Origin: Mytilus galloprovincialis
Taxonomy: Eukaryota > Mollusca > Bivalvia > Mytilida > Mytilidae
Direction: 5' to 3'
Length of the DNA: 64,000 nt
NCBI RefSeq assembly: GCF_965363235.1
Contig: NC_134842.1
Span: forward strand, 3,375,112-3,439,111
The position numbers and the translations under genes are program-made. The first letter of the stretch is position 1. Each line of letters begins with the position of its first letter. Shown in pieces: positions 45,882 through 60,100 of this stretch. Below the pieces are notes generated by a model. The model did not search any database and was not told the origin of the DNA. It was given only the letters and a program-made list of their open reading frames with translations.

Positions 45882-48800
45882 CTTCAAAATAAAGAATTCA
45901 GTTACTGTTACATAATTGAGTGTTCAAATGTTCAGCGTCAATTTTAAAACATAAATGATGCGCTAAGGAATAACCTTTTCTCGTTTATAAATAACTAGAT
46001 TTTTTATATTTTCAGATGATATTTGTATTAAAGAAATACAAAGGATATATCTCTGGACAACAAATATATTGTTTATATTTGAAAGTTTTATCTTTAATTT
46101 TTACATTGCATATTTTCGTTTACGGACACATTGTAGATGAATGTACCCACATAACAGCAGTAGTTGATCTAGACAAACGTGAACTCTAAGGTGATATCGC
46201 TTCTTTTATGCACAGGAAAACTAGTGTTTTTTATGTTATCTTACCAAACAATTTAAATACGTTGACGTGAGGTATAAAATTATTAACTAGTATCAGAACA
46301 TTTATTAGGGATTCAAAAACACAGTTCGTTAAATGAATAAATGTTAATGATATAATATGCAAAAGATCGTGAAGATTTTTTAAGAATATTTTGCTTTAAA
46401 AAAGTGAATGAATATGAAAAATATATTGAGAACGATCGTGTAAACGCACCGCTCTAAGTATTTGATTTATAAATAAATTGGGTATTTTTATATCATCAGA
46501 GGGATTTTTATACATAAAAGATTAATAAGATGTGTCAATTAGACAACGTTATACCACAGAACAAATGACATCAATTTATCTAGTAGTTTTAAAAGCTTTC
46601 AATAATGAATTAATTCGTGTGGTATAAATAACTATATATCAACGCCTCAAAAGTATACAAAACAACACAAATATGAATAAAAGGAAACATTAAATGTTAT
46701 TATCTATACATTTTCGGATAAAAATTATCTTTCATCAGTATGATATAGTTGTAAAATTCATCATATCAATCTAATAATATGATTCTAACTATAACGATTT
46801 GAAATGCACATGAGTTTTACCGAACATAACAACAATTTCACAATTCTAAATTTTAAACCATGATTTAGGTTAAGCATTTGGAAAAAAGACTGAAAATATA
46901 TGCTTCTAATTAACAGACAAGGAAATGCACGATCGATATGAACTGGTGCATTTTAAAATTCCACTGGTGACAATAGATAAGATTTTAAAACAAAGACTGC
47001 GTAGGCAATACATTCGTAATGAATAACAATGGTTGTCTTGAGCTGGTGGTATACTAAAATTGTGCATTTGACGACGGTAAAGTAATGACAACTGAGGCTA
47101 CGTTTTCTCATCTCCCAAATAAATAGCAATTCGCTAATGATTATAGACAACATTTATTTTTTAAAGCAATTACGTAATTAATCGTGGCTGTGTACTTATA
47201 TATCTATCTCAAATGAATAGCATCTTAAGTTATTAACAGGTATAGTTCTAGAATGTTAGAGTTGACAAAGGTAAAGGATAACCAACAGAGACTGCGAATT
47301 CGAGTCAAAGTTTTTAATTTTAAGATATCAAAATCTTTCCCAATCGACTCTATTCTCCATAGATCAAGCAGAGTAATGGTAGTTGACTGGAAAGGTCAGT
47401 CGATTCACAAGATGTGGCCAAAAGTTATAAATGAAAACAAATGGAAAAGGTGTATGTCTAAGTCACGGAATGCTTTTTATTTGGGTTATATATCATATAT
47501 TCCGGACTTGAAAATGTTGGATAAAACCTGGTTTTATAGCTAGCCTAACCTCAGCATAGAAGTTGCGACCTTACTAGATTTTGGTATAGCTAAAGTGATA
47601 ATGTGCTTTCTCAAACTTTATCTTCACTGGATAGAAATTTAAATTGGAAACCAGGAAATCCGTCAATCTAACTAACTTAAAGTGAAAGAAGTGTTACATT
47701 ATATCGATCTATGACGTGAATTTGTTGTTTGTGCTGTATTTCTGTCACAAAGTATTGTCATAAAGAGGAAAGTTTGGCTAGTCAATAAATCAGGTTCAAC
47801 CAATATGTTTTTCTTAAAATATCATTTCTCAGGTCAAGAAAATGGCAGCTATTTATCAAATAGATCGTTTCAATATATGTTGATTTTTGTTTTTGTTGCA
47901 CTTCAACGTTTCTGAAGTTCCTTTGTTTTCCTCATATTTCAACTTGTAGCCTAGATTTGTCTCTTTTCATTCGATTTCTTACTTTTGAACACCAGTATAC
48001 CACTATAGCCTTTATCAATGCAGTAATCCAGTTTCAATGGAAATTTACTTTAACAATCAATTTACTCAAGCAAAGCACTAACAGGAAATAAATTGTCTAG
48101 AACTCAATACGAAACGCTTTAAGGTTTTAACTTTTAACAATTTGATTGTACATGCAAAAAGTTCAATCTGAAAAGGATTTTTAATTCATCGCTGGAAAAG
48201 AAATGATTGTAACAATTATATTTATTCAACAAAAACATTTCCAGAATAAGCATGTTGTTTTTTCTCATACTAAACGAACAATCGATAATAAGGTTGCTTT
48301 GATGCATTGAAAATAATAAATAATCGTATACTCAATCGTCTCAATTACAGACTCAATGGTCTTAATTACAATCGCTTTACAAAGTGAAAAATTATTTCCA
48401 AAAACGGGACCGTCTTCTATTGAAAACTTACTTTTCTAATTTGTCAAATATCATACAGACCTGAATCAACGAATGATTTATAAATCTAAAACTAAGGTTC
48501 CGCCTTTTTAATAATGTGTATATCTATCACCTGTTGCACTTATCACTTACACACTTTTAATTATATGTAATGGATTTACCTGTCCTATTTGAAAGTATTA
48601 TCATAGGCTAAATCAAACAGGTCATTTGATTAGTAAACCGCGATAGCATAAACGGTAAATAATAATAAAGTTTTACTTGCATACTAAATATCCTTTTCAA
48701 ACGCTTTAAAAAAAATGGTAGATATAAATGCTAGGTTGTATATTGACCAAAAGGCTATATATCAATGAAAAACATATAATAATTCAAAGGTAAACAATAT

Positions 48801-50909
48801 AGTTCCTGATGATGTTTCTTTTAGATAGGACAATAAAACAACTTAATAACAGAAATGGTTTAGTCTTCCTGTTAAGGAATGACAAGTTCTATTATCATAT
48901 CATTTGCATACATGCATAATAAGAGTACTAGATCAAGGACGTCGAATTCGTGGTAAATTAGTAAGCAATTATGAAAAAATAATTTTATTAGGATGAATAT
49001 TAACCCTTTCTCATTTATTTTTCGTTTGTCATCTACTACGAATTGACTTTAGTCTTAAATAATCTACAACTTTAATAGTATCAGCTGACAATATATTCAT
49101 ACTTTTAAGAAGATAAAAATGTTTATTCATTTAAAAAATCATTATTTAATATTTGCATTACGATTACAACTTCACTTAATTCAAAACAAAATCAAACCAT
49201 ATATAGCAATATTATAATATACATACAGATAAAAACAGTCGGCAATTTCCCTTCCACTACGTAAGAAGACGTTTTATGTGTAATGAAAACCTTGACATTA
49301 TTATGGATTATTTATTATGCAAACTATTTGTATTGGTGTTAAACGTTCACCACATTTGAATATTGCATATGAATTGCAACAAACATTCAAGTAGGTTCAT
49401 CAATCTATAGATACAATAGGTAGTGACTAATGATTTTTTTCTTATGGATTATATTAGTGCATATGGGATCTAATATTGAACTACTCAATCTATTTTATTA
49501 TAAATAGTATAAGGAGGTACATGTTATGACCATTTGTCATATTACCAGTACATACTATTTGAATATCAGACGACCTTATATATAACCATTGTTATAAAAC
49601 ACAAAAGTTTTTATTAACAAACATATATGATGTGAATTGTTTAATACATTGGAAACAGAGACGAATAAATAATGAAAAAAAATGAATATTACAGATAAAA
49701 ACATTTTAATTAGAGGTTCCTGGTTTGGGGTAGCAAATATGGGATTTGGAAGAACAAAATCTATATACTAGTAGTGTTATTTCATTTTTATCTAACTATA
49801 CTGTTTAATATCCCGAAACATAACAGTGTTGTCAATTGTAAGATGTAAATGTAATATTTGAGTAAAATCTGATTTTCAACTGGAGGTGTTGTCTGTTATA
49901 AAATACGGACAATAAACCAATGCAAAATCGATTTACGACAAGCAAAATACCCCAATCACGAAGAACGAAAATAACCCATTAGCCCCCTCTATTATATAAA
50001 TTTCATGTTTCGAAGAACCAACACATATCAATTAAAAACCAATTAAGAGGGAAAAGTATTATTTTTATGGATGCAATATATGTTAAAATCACTAGCACAT
50101 ATTCTCGAAAAGGGACAAGAAGGTGAAGCCTCAAATAAAGGTAATATACAGGTATAATGTAAATACCTTGCAAATCTAGGTATAAAATTGACAATAACAA
50201 TAGATTTAAAATGATCGGATTCAAAGTTAATCTTTACCAGGTAGAATGTACTTGAAAAGCAATGATCCTAGATTCTTACCTTTAACGATTTGATCTGTGT
50301 TTACTATATCCAAACACATATATGAAATAACGCACTAGTCCCAGGACTTTCAATTCCTGGTAAACCAGAAAGCGAAAGTAAAAGAAAATAATTGATACTT
50401 TTCAAGTGTTGTATTCAGGATTCGGTTTTTCGGAAAATGACATTTACTGAACAACTCCAATGATTTGTTTGTCTAATAATGCGAACACATGTGCACATAC
50501 TATCGTAAAATACTATACTATTTGAATAATAATCACAACCAAATGTTCATATTTTAAAGGACATTGTTACATACATGCATTGTCATAACAGACAAAACTT
50601 GACAATTTCCCCTCCACTTCATAACAAGACGTTCTACCTGTAATTCAAACCATGACATAAGTATGGATTAAATGTAAAGAAAAGTATTTAATTTTGTAAA
50701 ATGAACCTGGATATTGCTAGTTAATTGTAAATTGTTAAGGGGAGATCATCAATTAAAAGAAAGTGAATCTATTGACGAGATGATGTTTTGTCTTATAATA
50801 GATGAAATAATCGCGTATCGGACCGAATTAAAATAGAATTGATTTTTTTATTTAATTAATAAACTGAAAAAGATGTTATGAATTTGTTATTCATAATACA
50901 TGAGCAGAA

Positions 50910-51065
50910 TAGTTATCAAAAGTACCAGGCTTATAATATAATACGCCAGACGCGCGTTTCGTCAACATAGACTCAGCAGTCAAACTCAGATCAAAATAGT
51001 TATAAAGCAAATCAAGTACATAGCATTGATGACCAACAATTTCAAAAAGTTGTGCCAAATATGGC
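50910..51065 (-). repeat. Interspersed repeat, family R2
   Basis: AGACGCGCGTTTCGTCAAC core with degenerate flanks. Confidence 0.7.
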
Positions 51066-52589
51066 AGAACTGTAAAGATATTCTAAGATCATATACACAA
51101 CCGGTGATAGTACTACAAAAGTAATATAGTGTTTTTAAAAAAAAATTGTTGGAGTAATTAGTGTTCCTAAATTAGTATTTAAGATTTGCTAGACATAAAC
51201 ATTGAAAACGGAGAAGCAATATGTAGGGAAAGAGAGAAGGTAACACTAGAAACTATATATAATTAGTGTGGTGCAGGGTTGGGGTTTGGTATATGTAAAA
51301 AGTGACCGTTACACAGCAACACTTGCGACTGTAGACACCAAAGATAGAGCTGTTTTGGGGTGGGTACAAAGACACAATGACCAAAAGAACACAAAGTGAG
51401 ATAGAGGTGTATCCAATAAATCATTAAAGGTAACAATGTTTCAGTCGCACGTTCCGTTTACTTAATACTTATCCTTGACTTTCCAATTTGAAAATTAAAT
51501 TGCAAAATACAGAGTATAGAGTTGCAAATCTATGAAAACGCAAAACTCGCGAATTGTTTTGTCATATTGTTGGATTCTAGTAATTTCATTACGAAAGTGT
51601 CCTTAGAGGTGATCCTGCATTACTGCATCTACAAAGGTTAAAGAGTTATTATAAACTATCTAGGGGCGGTATGAAACGGTCTCAATTTGTTTCCACTCCC
51701 AGTGGCATGACTATATTTGACTTTTCTATCCCTTCAACAAGTATTGAAAGTATAATTATGTCTTTCTTTGATTAAAAAATGATAACGACCAATACAATCA
51801 ATATATATACCAATAGTTTTCTTTTATGGAGAGACACATCCATAAAAATAAATGTCAAATTGATCGAAATTCGCATAAAACATACACTGACTCTGACAAT
51901 CTACTACAATGTTGATTTGATTATATTGTACAACAATGAGTTTTTATATCATATCTTAAAATTCGAGCAATATTTGCACTATAACAGTAAAACTTGTAAC
52001 ATTAAATCAGTAAAATAACAAAAAAATGACAGACCATTATTATATAAGTATATTAAAAAAAACATGCCTTTATATTATCATAGTTTATGTTACGAGCACA
52101 ACATAACTTACAGTGACAACATTAACAGTATCAATTAATTAACACGGATGTGCATTTTTGCTTTTCTGCACGGTACAAAGTTATAAAGTTTATTGAGATA
52201 CTCGTGCCATCTTAGATTATCACGTAACATATACCAGTTTTCATTGATTATCTTTTAAATTAAAATGGAAAAATTAGATTGGCTAGAAGAAGATATTGAA
52301 TTGAAAGCATATCCTATACAGGATGCGATATAATGTACGGAAAAAACCAGTATATTTTTGTAGAGCATCAAGTTTATGTAAGTAAAATTAGACGGGATCA
52401 AGATGTTTTTTTCTTTTTTTTTACTTTATATGCATACACCAACACCGAAAATATGTAAACTTACCTATAACTTTCAGAAGTTGTATCTGAATACATGTCA
52501 TATAATTAGATAAAATATATAATATACAAATACACTACGACGTGATACCCATAAAATGCGCATTATACAAGTAAGATCATAATATACAA

Positions 52590-53285
52590 TATACAACAGA
52601 TATGATAGTTACATCTGCCTCATATCTTGAATTACATCTAGAAATTAACAAGGAAGGTCGGTTGAAAATAAAACTTTACGACAACAAAGATGATTTCAGC
52701 TTTCTTATCGTGAAAATTTTATTTCCATGTAACAGTATACAAGCAGTGCCTGCATACGGAGTATATATCTTCCAATTGATATAATGTTCCTGGGTCTATT
52801 TCCTATCATGATGTCTTTGATAGGGGGTTGCTGCTCACAAGGAAGCTAATAAACCAAGAGTTCTAAATGGTCAAGTTAACATCATCCCGTCGAAAATTGT
52901 CAGGACGCCATCACAAGTTGGTTGGCCGTTATGGAATATCTGTTTCACAGATGATATCGAATATGTTTTTCTTATGTCGTAACTACAAACTCCTTCGCTT
53001 TCAACGAATATGACCTACTGACTATTCACCGGGTTTGTAATAACATGAGCAACACGACGGGTGCCACATGTTGAGCAGGATCAGATTACCCTTCCGGAGC
53101 ACTTGAGATCACCCCCAGTTTTTTTTAATAGAGTTCATGTTGCTTAGTTTCTAGTTTTCTAAGTTATGTCTTGTGATCTATTATTTGTCTGTTTGTCTTT
53201 TGTTATTTTAGCCGTGGTTCTGTCAGTTTAGTTTCGATCTATGATTTTGAATGTTCCTATGGTATCTTTCGACCCTCTTTTAGAA
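52590..53285 (+). pseudogene. Degenerate RT element, C-terminal part and 3' end (family R3)
   Basis: Begins with frame encoding SASYLELHLEINKEGRLKIK and PAYGVYIFQLI, matching the minus-strand copy at 55005-55790 (SASYLDLHLEIDNEG, PAYGVYISQLI). Continues through the shared 3' blocks to GGTATCTTTCGACCCTC. Interrupted frames make it a pseudogene. Confidence 0.75.
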
Positions 53286-54110
53286 GTGTTGTGAGAATGA
53301 CATGGAATATCAAGGAGGAACTTATACTGCTGTTCATAAATCGAAGTTAATTGAAACATATTTTCGTGTGAAAAATAAAAACTTAGTTTAACACATCAAC
53401 CATAAGCATGATAAGAGGAAACAAGACAAAATAGAAACACTGAATTGCTACAAAAACAAGCGCCAACATACATTGAAATGGATTAGGAAAATCTATATAT
53501 GCTACCTACTTCAGATTTTATATAAAACACAAGATAACGATTATGATTATAATGAATTGAACTCAAATTAGCGTAACATGAAATGAAAAATATATATATA
53601 TATGTTACGAAAATATTTTCTGTCAAGGTGAAAGGAAGGAAATTATCAAATCATTTTTTTTTTAATGTTTTGAACTCTAATAAGAGGAAATTTTTAATTT
53701 AAACCCATGTATTGTATCATGATGTAGAGATAATGGTAAGTGTTAGACATTTTGAAATATAAACAATTTACCTGTATTTATCAATAAGGAATATGTAAAA
53801 GTGAAATATTACACAAAAGGTATAGATAACATCATATGAATATGAATATGACAGCTATTATCAATTCGTTTGATGTTTTCTTCATTTTTCCATTTGCTTC
53901 GGACTTTCCGTTATATTCTCCTCAAAGTGCGTATTTTTTTTCTAATTTTACTTTTGATTTTATATAAATGTATTCAATTGTTTGATACGCCTCTTAACTA
54001 AAGCTGATGTCATGTTGCTTTCAAAAATACAATAATGAGTAAGGGTAACGAATTTACAGTAGATCAAACTTTTCATATTTTGTCGATATTATATATATTT
54101 ATATTTTTAG

Positions 54111-54162
54111 GGATTGAGAATAAGAATTTCACAACTGTTTAGTCTTTTCCTTACATTTTCAG
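54111..54162 (+). CDS. Gene B probable signal-peptide exon
   Basis: Acceptor atatttttag, donor gtaaga, phase 0 in and 1 out. Encodes LRIRISQLFSLFLTFS, signal-peptide-like and in phase with the first Ig exon. The ATG must be in an upstream exon, as no ATG is in frame here. Confidence 0.42.
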
Positions 54163-57100
54163 GTAAGACTGTAAACCATTGTTTGTTTTAAAGCGTCGCA
54201 TTATATATTTTTCATGATGTTTTTGTACTCTTGTTTGCCTGGATGTCTTTTGATTTTTAACCTAGGCGTTGTCAGTTAATTTTTAACTTTGAACGTCTCT
54301 TTGGTATCTTTTGCCTATTTTTGTAACTCAACAATCGTATACAATTACAGCACAATGGACGAAATACTTAAAGATTTTGAATTTGGGAGAGAGGCGCAAT
54401 AAAGTAAAAATTATCTGTTGTCCATATGCAATAAAATTGTATATTTATGGTGTCTTGATACTTTAAAAACATTTAAGTAAAACTATTTACAGAATTGTTA
54501 GCAGTAAACGTTTTGTACCATTTTGAAGATGACACAGTCATTTTATCATGTGAACAATTGTCAAATGAACAGATAGTATGGCAGGGACCAGCAAATTATT
54601 CTACATATGGATATGGGGATATCATAAATCCCAATTTGTCTAAATCCAACAGAATTACAATTGAACATGTCAATGGAAGTCGACAGTATAATTTGCAAAT
54701 TCGAAATTTCTCCAGGGAAGATGAAGGGCACTACAAATGTGTAAGTGCCAGTGGCGGGGAGGACTTCTTTACTTTGACAATAGGCAGTAAGTCATTACAA
54801 TAAGTATATGCATACTTTAAAATCTTCTCAATTTGAAAGGTTTTTTTATATATAAAACATCACTATTAATTAACCAGTTTGAATCAATAGTACTTACTTC
54901 ACATGTCTAATCATATTGTCCTGTGTTTGCAATTTTCGAAATGACTGTTTCTAGACAATATTTGGAACGAGCACCTGACTAAAGACGAATAACAATGAAC
55001 TTATCACAGATGCTCCGGAAGGGTAAGCAGATCCTGCTCCACATGCGGCAGCCGTCGTGTTGCTTATGTGATAACGAACCCGGTAAATAGTCTAATTCGA
55101 TAGGTCAAATTGATGAAAGGAAAGTGGATTGTGGTTACGACGTAAGAAACATCTCCGATATCAATGAAACGGTTATTCCATAACGTTCAACCAACTCGTG
55201 ATGGCGTCCGTAAAATTTACGAAGGGATGATTTCAACTTCACCATTTGGAACTCTTGATTTAATAGCTTCCTTGTGAGCAATCAATTGGGAGATATATAC
55301 ACCGTATGCAGGTCCTGATGAAATGTTGCTAATTAGAAATGGAAAGTTCACAATTGGAAAGCTGAAATCAACTCTTTTGTCGTTAAGTTTTGTTTTCAAT
55401 CAACCCTCATTGTCAATTTCTAGATGTAAGTCAAGATATGAGGCCGACTTAACTTTATCTGGTGTATCATTTATCTCTAGTTCAATGGGATATATGCGTC
55501 CGACATAGTCACCACATTTTGAATTATTTAGTGAAAAAACATCATCTGTATAGCGGCAAGTAGAGTTTAAGGATATTGCTAACATCTTATATTTCTTCCT
55601 AAGAAGTTCCTGTACGAAGTCTGTCTCATAATAATAAAAAAAAAGTCGGCAAGAAGAGCGGCAGAATTCGTTCCCATTGAAATGCCGATAGTTTGTTGAA
55701 AAACACGTCCTCCGAACGTAACAAATTTGTTGTCAATCAAAAAATCAAGCATCTTGATAATGTCTGTTTCAGAGAAGTGTTGACTACTGCGATGGGGATA
55801 GACTCCAGAAATAAAAATACCACCAGCAGCGGTATCGACCCAGTAGTTGAAAATAAACTTATCTTAGATAAGGATTACATTTTAAGTTTGCAACATCGCG
55901 TGTTTCGAAAAACTACTAAGGATTTTTTTATCCCTGGCATAGATTACCTTAGTCGTATTCGGCGCCACTTTTTGGAATTTTGGATCCTCAATGATCTTCA
56001 ACTTTGTACTCGTTCGGGATTATAATTATTTTGATATGAGCGTCACTAATGAGTCTTATGAAGACGAAACGCGCGTCTGGAGTACTAAATTATATCCTGG
56101 TTCCTTGATAACGATTTCGTCTACAAAATATTAATCAGTGACGCTCGAATAAAAAAAGTGAAACAAAGCCATTACTTGGTTAGTTTTCTAACCACCCTTT
56201 TCTGTTAAGGTAACACGATACCGAATGACGTTACGCCATGAGTTATCGTTCCTGACGTTATCGAATAACGTTCACACATATAAGCCAAAGCAGAGGGTTT
56301 TGTGTAGCATTTTAACGGTAACTTTCCCTAGATGCAGAGTGCCGAGAGTTTTGATGCAATACGTAGCGGTTATTTGACATAGATTGTTTTATCGTTTTCC
56401 GGAAATCATTCTGCTCATTGTTAATCTTTAAAAAGTATTACTTTACTTTTTAAATATTCTGTTTCTTTGATATTTAAGCATCTGCACACTTTATCTATAT
56501 ATGGGCGTTTTTTCAATAAAAACGTACTTTCTTGTCCCAGCCACTTTAAAAAAAATGTGTTTGATCTTTGCAAGTAATTTTTTGTGCAGTCAGTACATTG
56601 AATTAGATATAACATTTTTAAGCAAAGAAACAGTTTATTTTTTAGAGGGATTGATAAGATATTGATTCCTGAATGGTCCAAAACAACCAATATGGCATGT
56701 CCCTAGACCGCCTGTTTTACTTAATATAAGTTCTTTGATAATTCAAAAGTATGTTTAGAGCCAACATATTTTAAATAAACATCTTTTAACATAGGATTTT
56801 TTATTTTAGAAGGTGTGTCCCTAACACAATGTCCACTACGAAACGAAGTCATTAAAACTTGCTTATAAACAGTTTTATAAAATCAATGTAATTTTTTGTT
56901 TGCAAGAGATATAAACATTAGGGTCTTACAAAAGAAGTGATGCTTTTATAACGGCAATTAAACTGTTAGTAAGAAAAATTGAGCACATCAAATGGACCAG
57001 AGTGATACCGTATTTTTGTAAATGTCCACTACGAAACGGGTCAAATCTCTTTCAGTAACTGGTTTTAAAATTATGAAAAAAATATCAGTGTACAGCTCAA

Positions 57101-60100
57101 TAACGCTTTGATGAATACAGTCAGTCTTGTTACTATTGCAATATAGGGGTTGTGAGAAAAAAATAAAATATGTGAATACGTCCCCTACGAAACAAGTTTG
57201 GGAGAAAAACGTTTCGTAGTGGACACTACCACTACCACGCAGTCTTTTTTTACTCTTTTGTGAATTATATTCGTGCAAAGTAAATAACAAAGGTTAGTTT
57301 CATGTAATTTTTATTATGTTTTTATTAACATAGAATAGGGTTGATGTCAACTTCGAAACTTTTTGTCCACTACGTAACGGTTTTGTCAACTACGAAACGC
57401 ATCAAAATGTCCACTACGTAACATGAGTTGTACCTTCATATGTGAAGTACTGTCTAATCTTTATCGATAAAAAATGGTTCACCAATTCAGAAAAAATGAG
57501 ATTTTTCTAGTATATAAAGTAAACAAACTGGAATGTCTATAGGAAACATTTAAAATTGCAAAAATATGTGTGTTTAGAAACAGTTTTTGTCCCCTACGAA
57601 ACAGTACACAAATTATGAAAATAATATCATTTTAAAGAGTATTTAAGATTGCACTTTTTGTTTACAAACAGGTATATAATATAGGTATTCAACATAACTC
57701 CTGAAAATAAATTTTAGACTAGTTGATTTTCCATTTTTTTTAGGTCTGAAAGGAACGCTTTTATTGAAAAACGCCCATATGTTCTTATGCATAACAGACA
57801 CAGTTTTATCACTTTGTTTTTATTCTTGGTATATATATAGGAAGATGTGGTGTGAGTGCCAATGAGACAACTCTCCATCCAAAAAACAATTTATAAAAGT
57901 AAACCTTGGTTTATTTTTGCAATAAGTACTTATTCATGATTCACCCCGTATCCCCATGAAATTTTGTTTTGAAAGTAGAAATGTAATTCATAGAAGCTTA
58001 GGATGATGTGTGAAAAAAAACAGGGAATTTTACAACTATTAATTCGTTTTAAAATGGTCATCAAAAACACCGCTCGGACAAAATTGAAATTTATTTGGAT
58101 GAGAATACGGATATAATTAGGGGGGAAAGCACAATACAAGCAGACGTTGAAAATCATACAGAAAATAGTTTGTTTGTATGGAATGTAAAAAAGTGGTTAT
58201 TTAGCCGAATAACTTTTCCTGTGTTCCATGTGTAAACAGTCTCTGTAATTCATTGGTCTGTACAGAGTAAATTCGATATAGTTTTGGAAACATTTTAAAA
58301 TACAGCGCCAGCTTTGTAATCGTTTAAACCACGTCTACTCAGGACGGACAGCAACATCGGAATGCAGCATTAGAAAGTTAACGAAGGCTGAGAAATACAT
58401 GGGCACTTGATTCGGCAGAAATAAAATAACAAAATTCAGGTTCCGTTACAGTCTAAATAAAGCCATCCCCGAGTATCCACTTGCGTCTACAAATGCAAGT
58501 TGATAGTTGGGGATAGCTGTAGTCAGACAGGTTCCGTGTTCTCTGATTCCGTTATAATTTTTTCTCGAAATTTACATGCAAACGGCTGACTTTTTATTAT
58601 TCAAAGGGCAAGAGACTGTATAAAAGCTAGATCTTGAAATCATTGAGATTTTATATTCGTGTTAATTTACGCTTGCATGGGTATTCGGTGTTTTTTTAGT
58701 TTTGAGTTGGAAGTAATGTACATGTACAAGTTGGGAGACAAAACGACTGAAAGAAAATTAACAAAGTTACCTTTTAGGGCTCTGCGGGCCATACTGCTCG
58801 CATAATAGGCATCGGAAAAGGCACGGAAAGTTTCTTTCTTAAAATTAGTTTTTAGAACAAGTATACAAGTATATATATACATGTACAGCGTCAGTTTAAA
58901 TTTTCCCGACCATCATCGCGGATGCCCTGCCTCTATTGCAAAACCTACCTATTGTATTTATTGTTAACTTGTTCTCGTCCTCAAAATGCATGAACTATTT
59001 CCACTGGACGTTAACCAACCAATAATCAAAGCAATCAATCCTACAATTTTCCCCCGTCACTTGGAACTTTAGTTGTTAACATTTAAATCATTGCCTCTAA
59101 TTTTTTCAAAAAATACGACAGAGTTTAAACGCAGACCGCGAGGAAGACCAAAATTGAACAGTTACGCAAAACTAAATATCTACGTTACCGCTTGCTCATT
59201 TTGGAAGTGGGGTAACATGAGACTTTATTTGTAAAAGTACAAGTACAAATAAAAAAAAATTGGGTACATGTACATGTTATTTGTACAAAGTTGACTGATA
59301 GAATGATAAATGGAGATATGTGATATGATTTTATAAGATAGCAACAGCTGGGCATTAATTAATTGACATCAAGAAAATCGTGACTAATGCTAATTGGAAT
59401 AGTATCTTTACACTTCTTATTTGTAGTTTTAGTAAAAGTTGGAAAATTTTGAGTATGTGTAGTATAATTGTCACAGTAACATTTCAGTCTCTTGGTAAAT
59501 ATTAGTTTAAGTCTTAAAACTTTTGCTCTTCTCTAGAAAATTCAAACCATTATGAAATATTATATAAGGAGATGCGGTTAAATTTCCAATTAGTCAAGTT
59601 TCCACCAAAGACGAAATGACGGAAATGCTATCCTTCTTATTTTGCTACTACATTTCAGATCTCCAAATTACCATTCCATTATATGAACTGCATATTCAAA
59701 AATATGCATTGTCACCAAATTACTTATAGAGCACGTATCATCATATTGTTTTACATTTGTCTGTTCGACCGTTAATCCCGCACTTAGTATATATTGAGTT
59801 AATTCGGCTAATTATTTATAACTACAGTAGTTTTGCTTCAGCTTTAAAACTATGTACCTGGTGTTAATACTCATATTATAGGTGCGCATATCGTCTGGAG
59901 TTTCTTTTTTGTTTCATGACAGGCTGCTGGATTAGGCATTTTGATAAAAATACAAAGGCACACAGAGTACAGACTCCGGCTTACATCTGATACAGGTTGA
60001 ATTTCAAGCTGGAACTTTTAAATTTCGCAGTTGTTTTACTTATATAAAGAATGTATATATGATCTCAAGATTTGTTATGTAAATATTTTTTCACAAATGA

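Larger units (their letters stand above)
45882..54110. other. Spacer between gene C and gene B
   Basis: About 8 kb of AT-rich sequence with scattered repeats (47490-47570, 47940-48030, 50910-51065, 52590-53285, 53310-53470). ORFs of 60-96 codons have no domain and several end in repeat motifs. No gene supported. Confidence 0.5.

Noticed and set aside
47253..47543. 96-residue plus-strand ORF in the C-B spacer
   Set aside because: Ends in the common repeat with ACCTGGTTTTATAGCTAGC; no domain.
55693..56025. 110-residue plus-strand ORF
   Set aside because: Made of the antisense side of the R3 RT fragment plus an R2 repeat.
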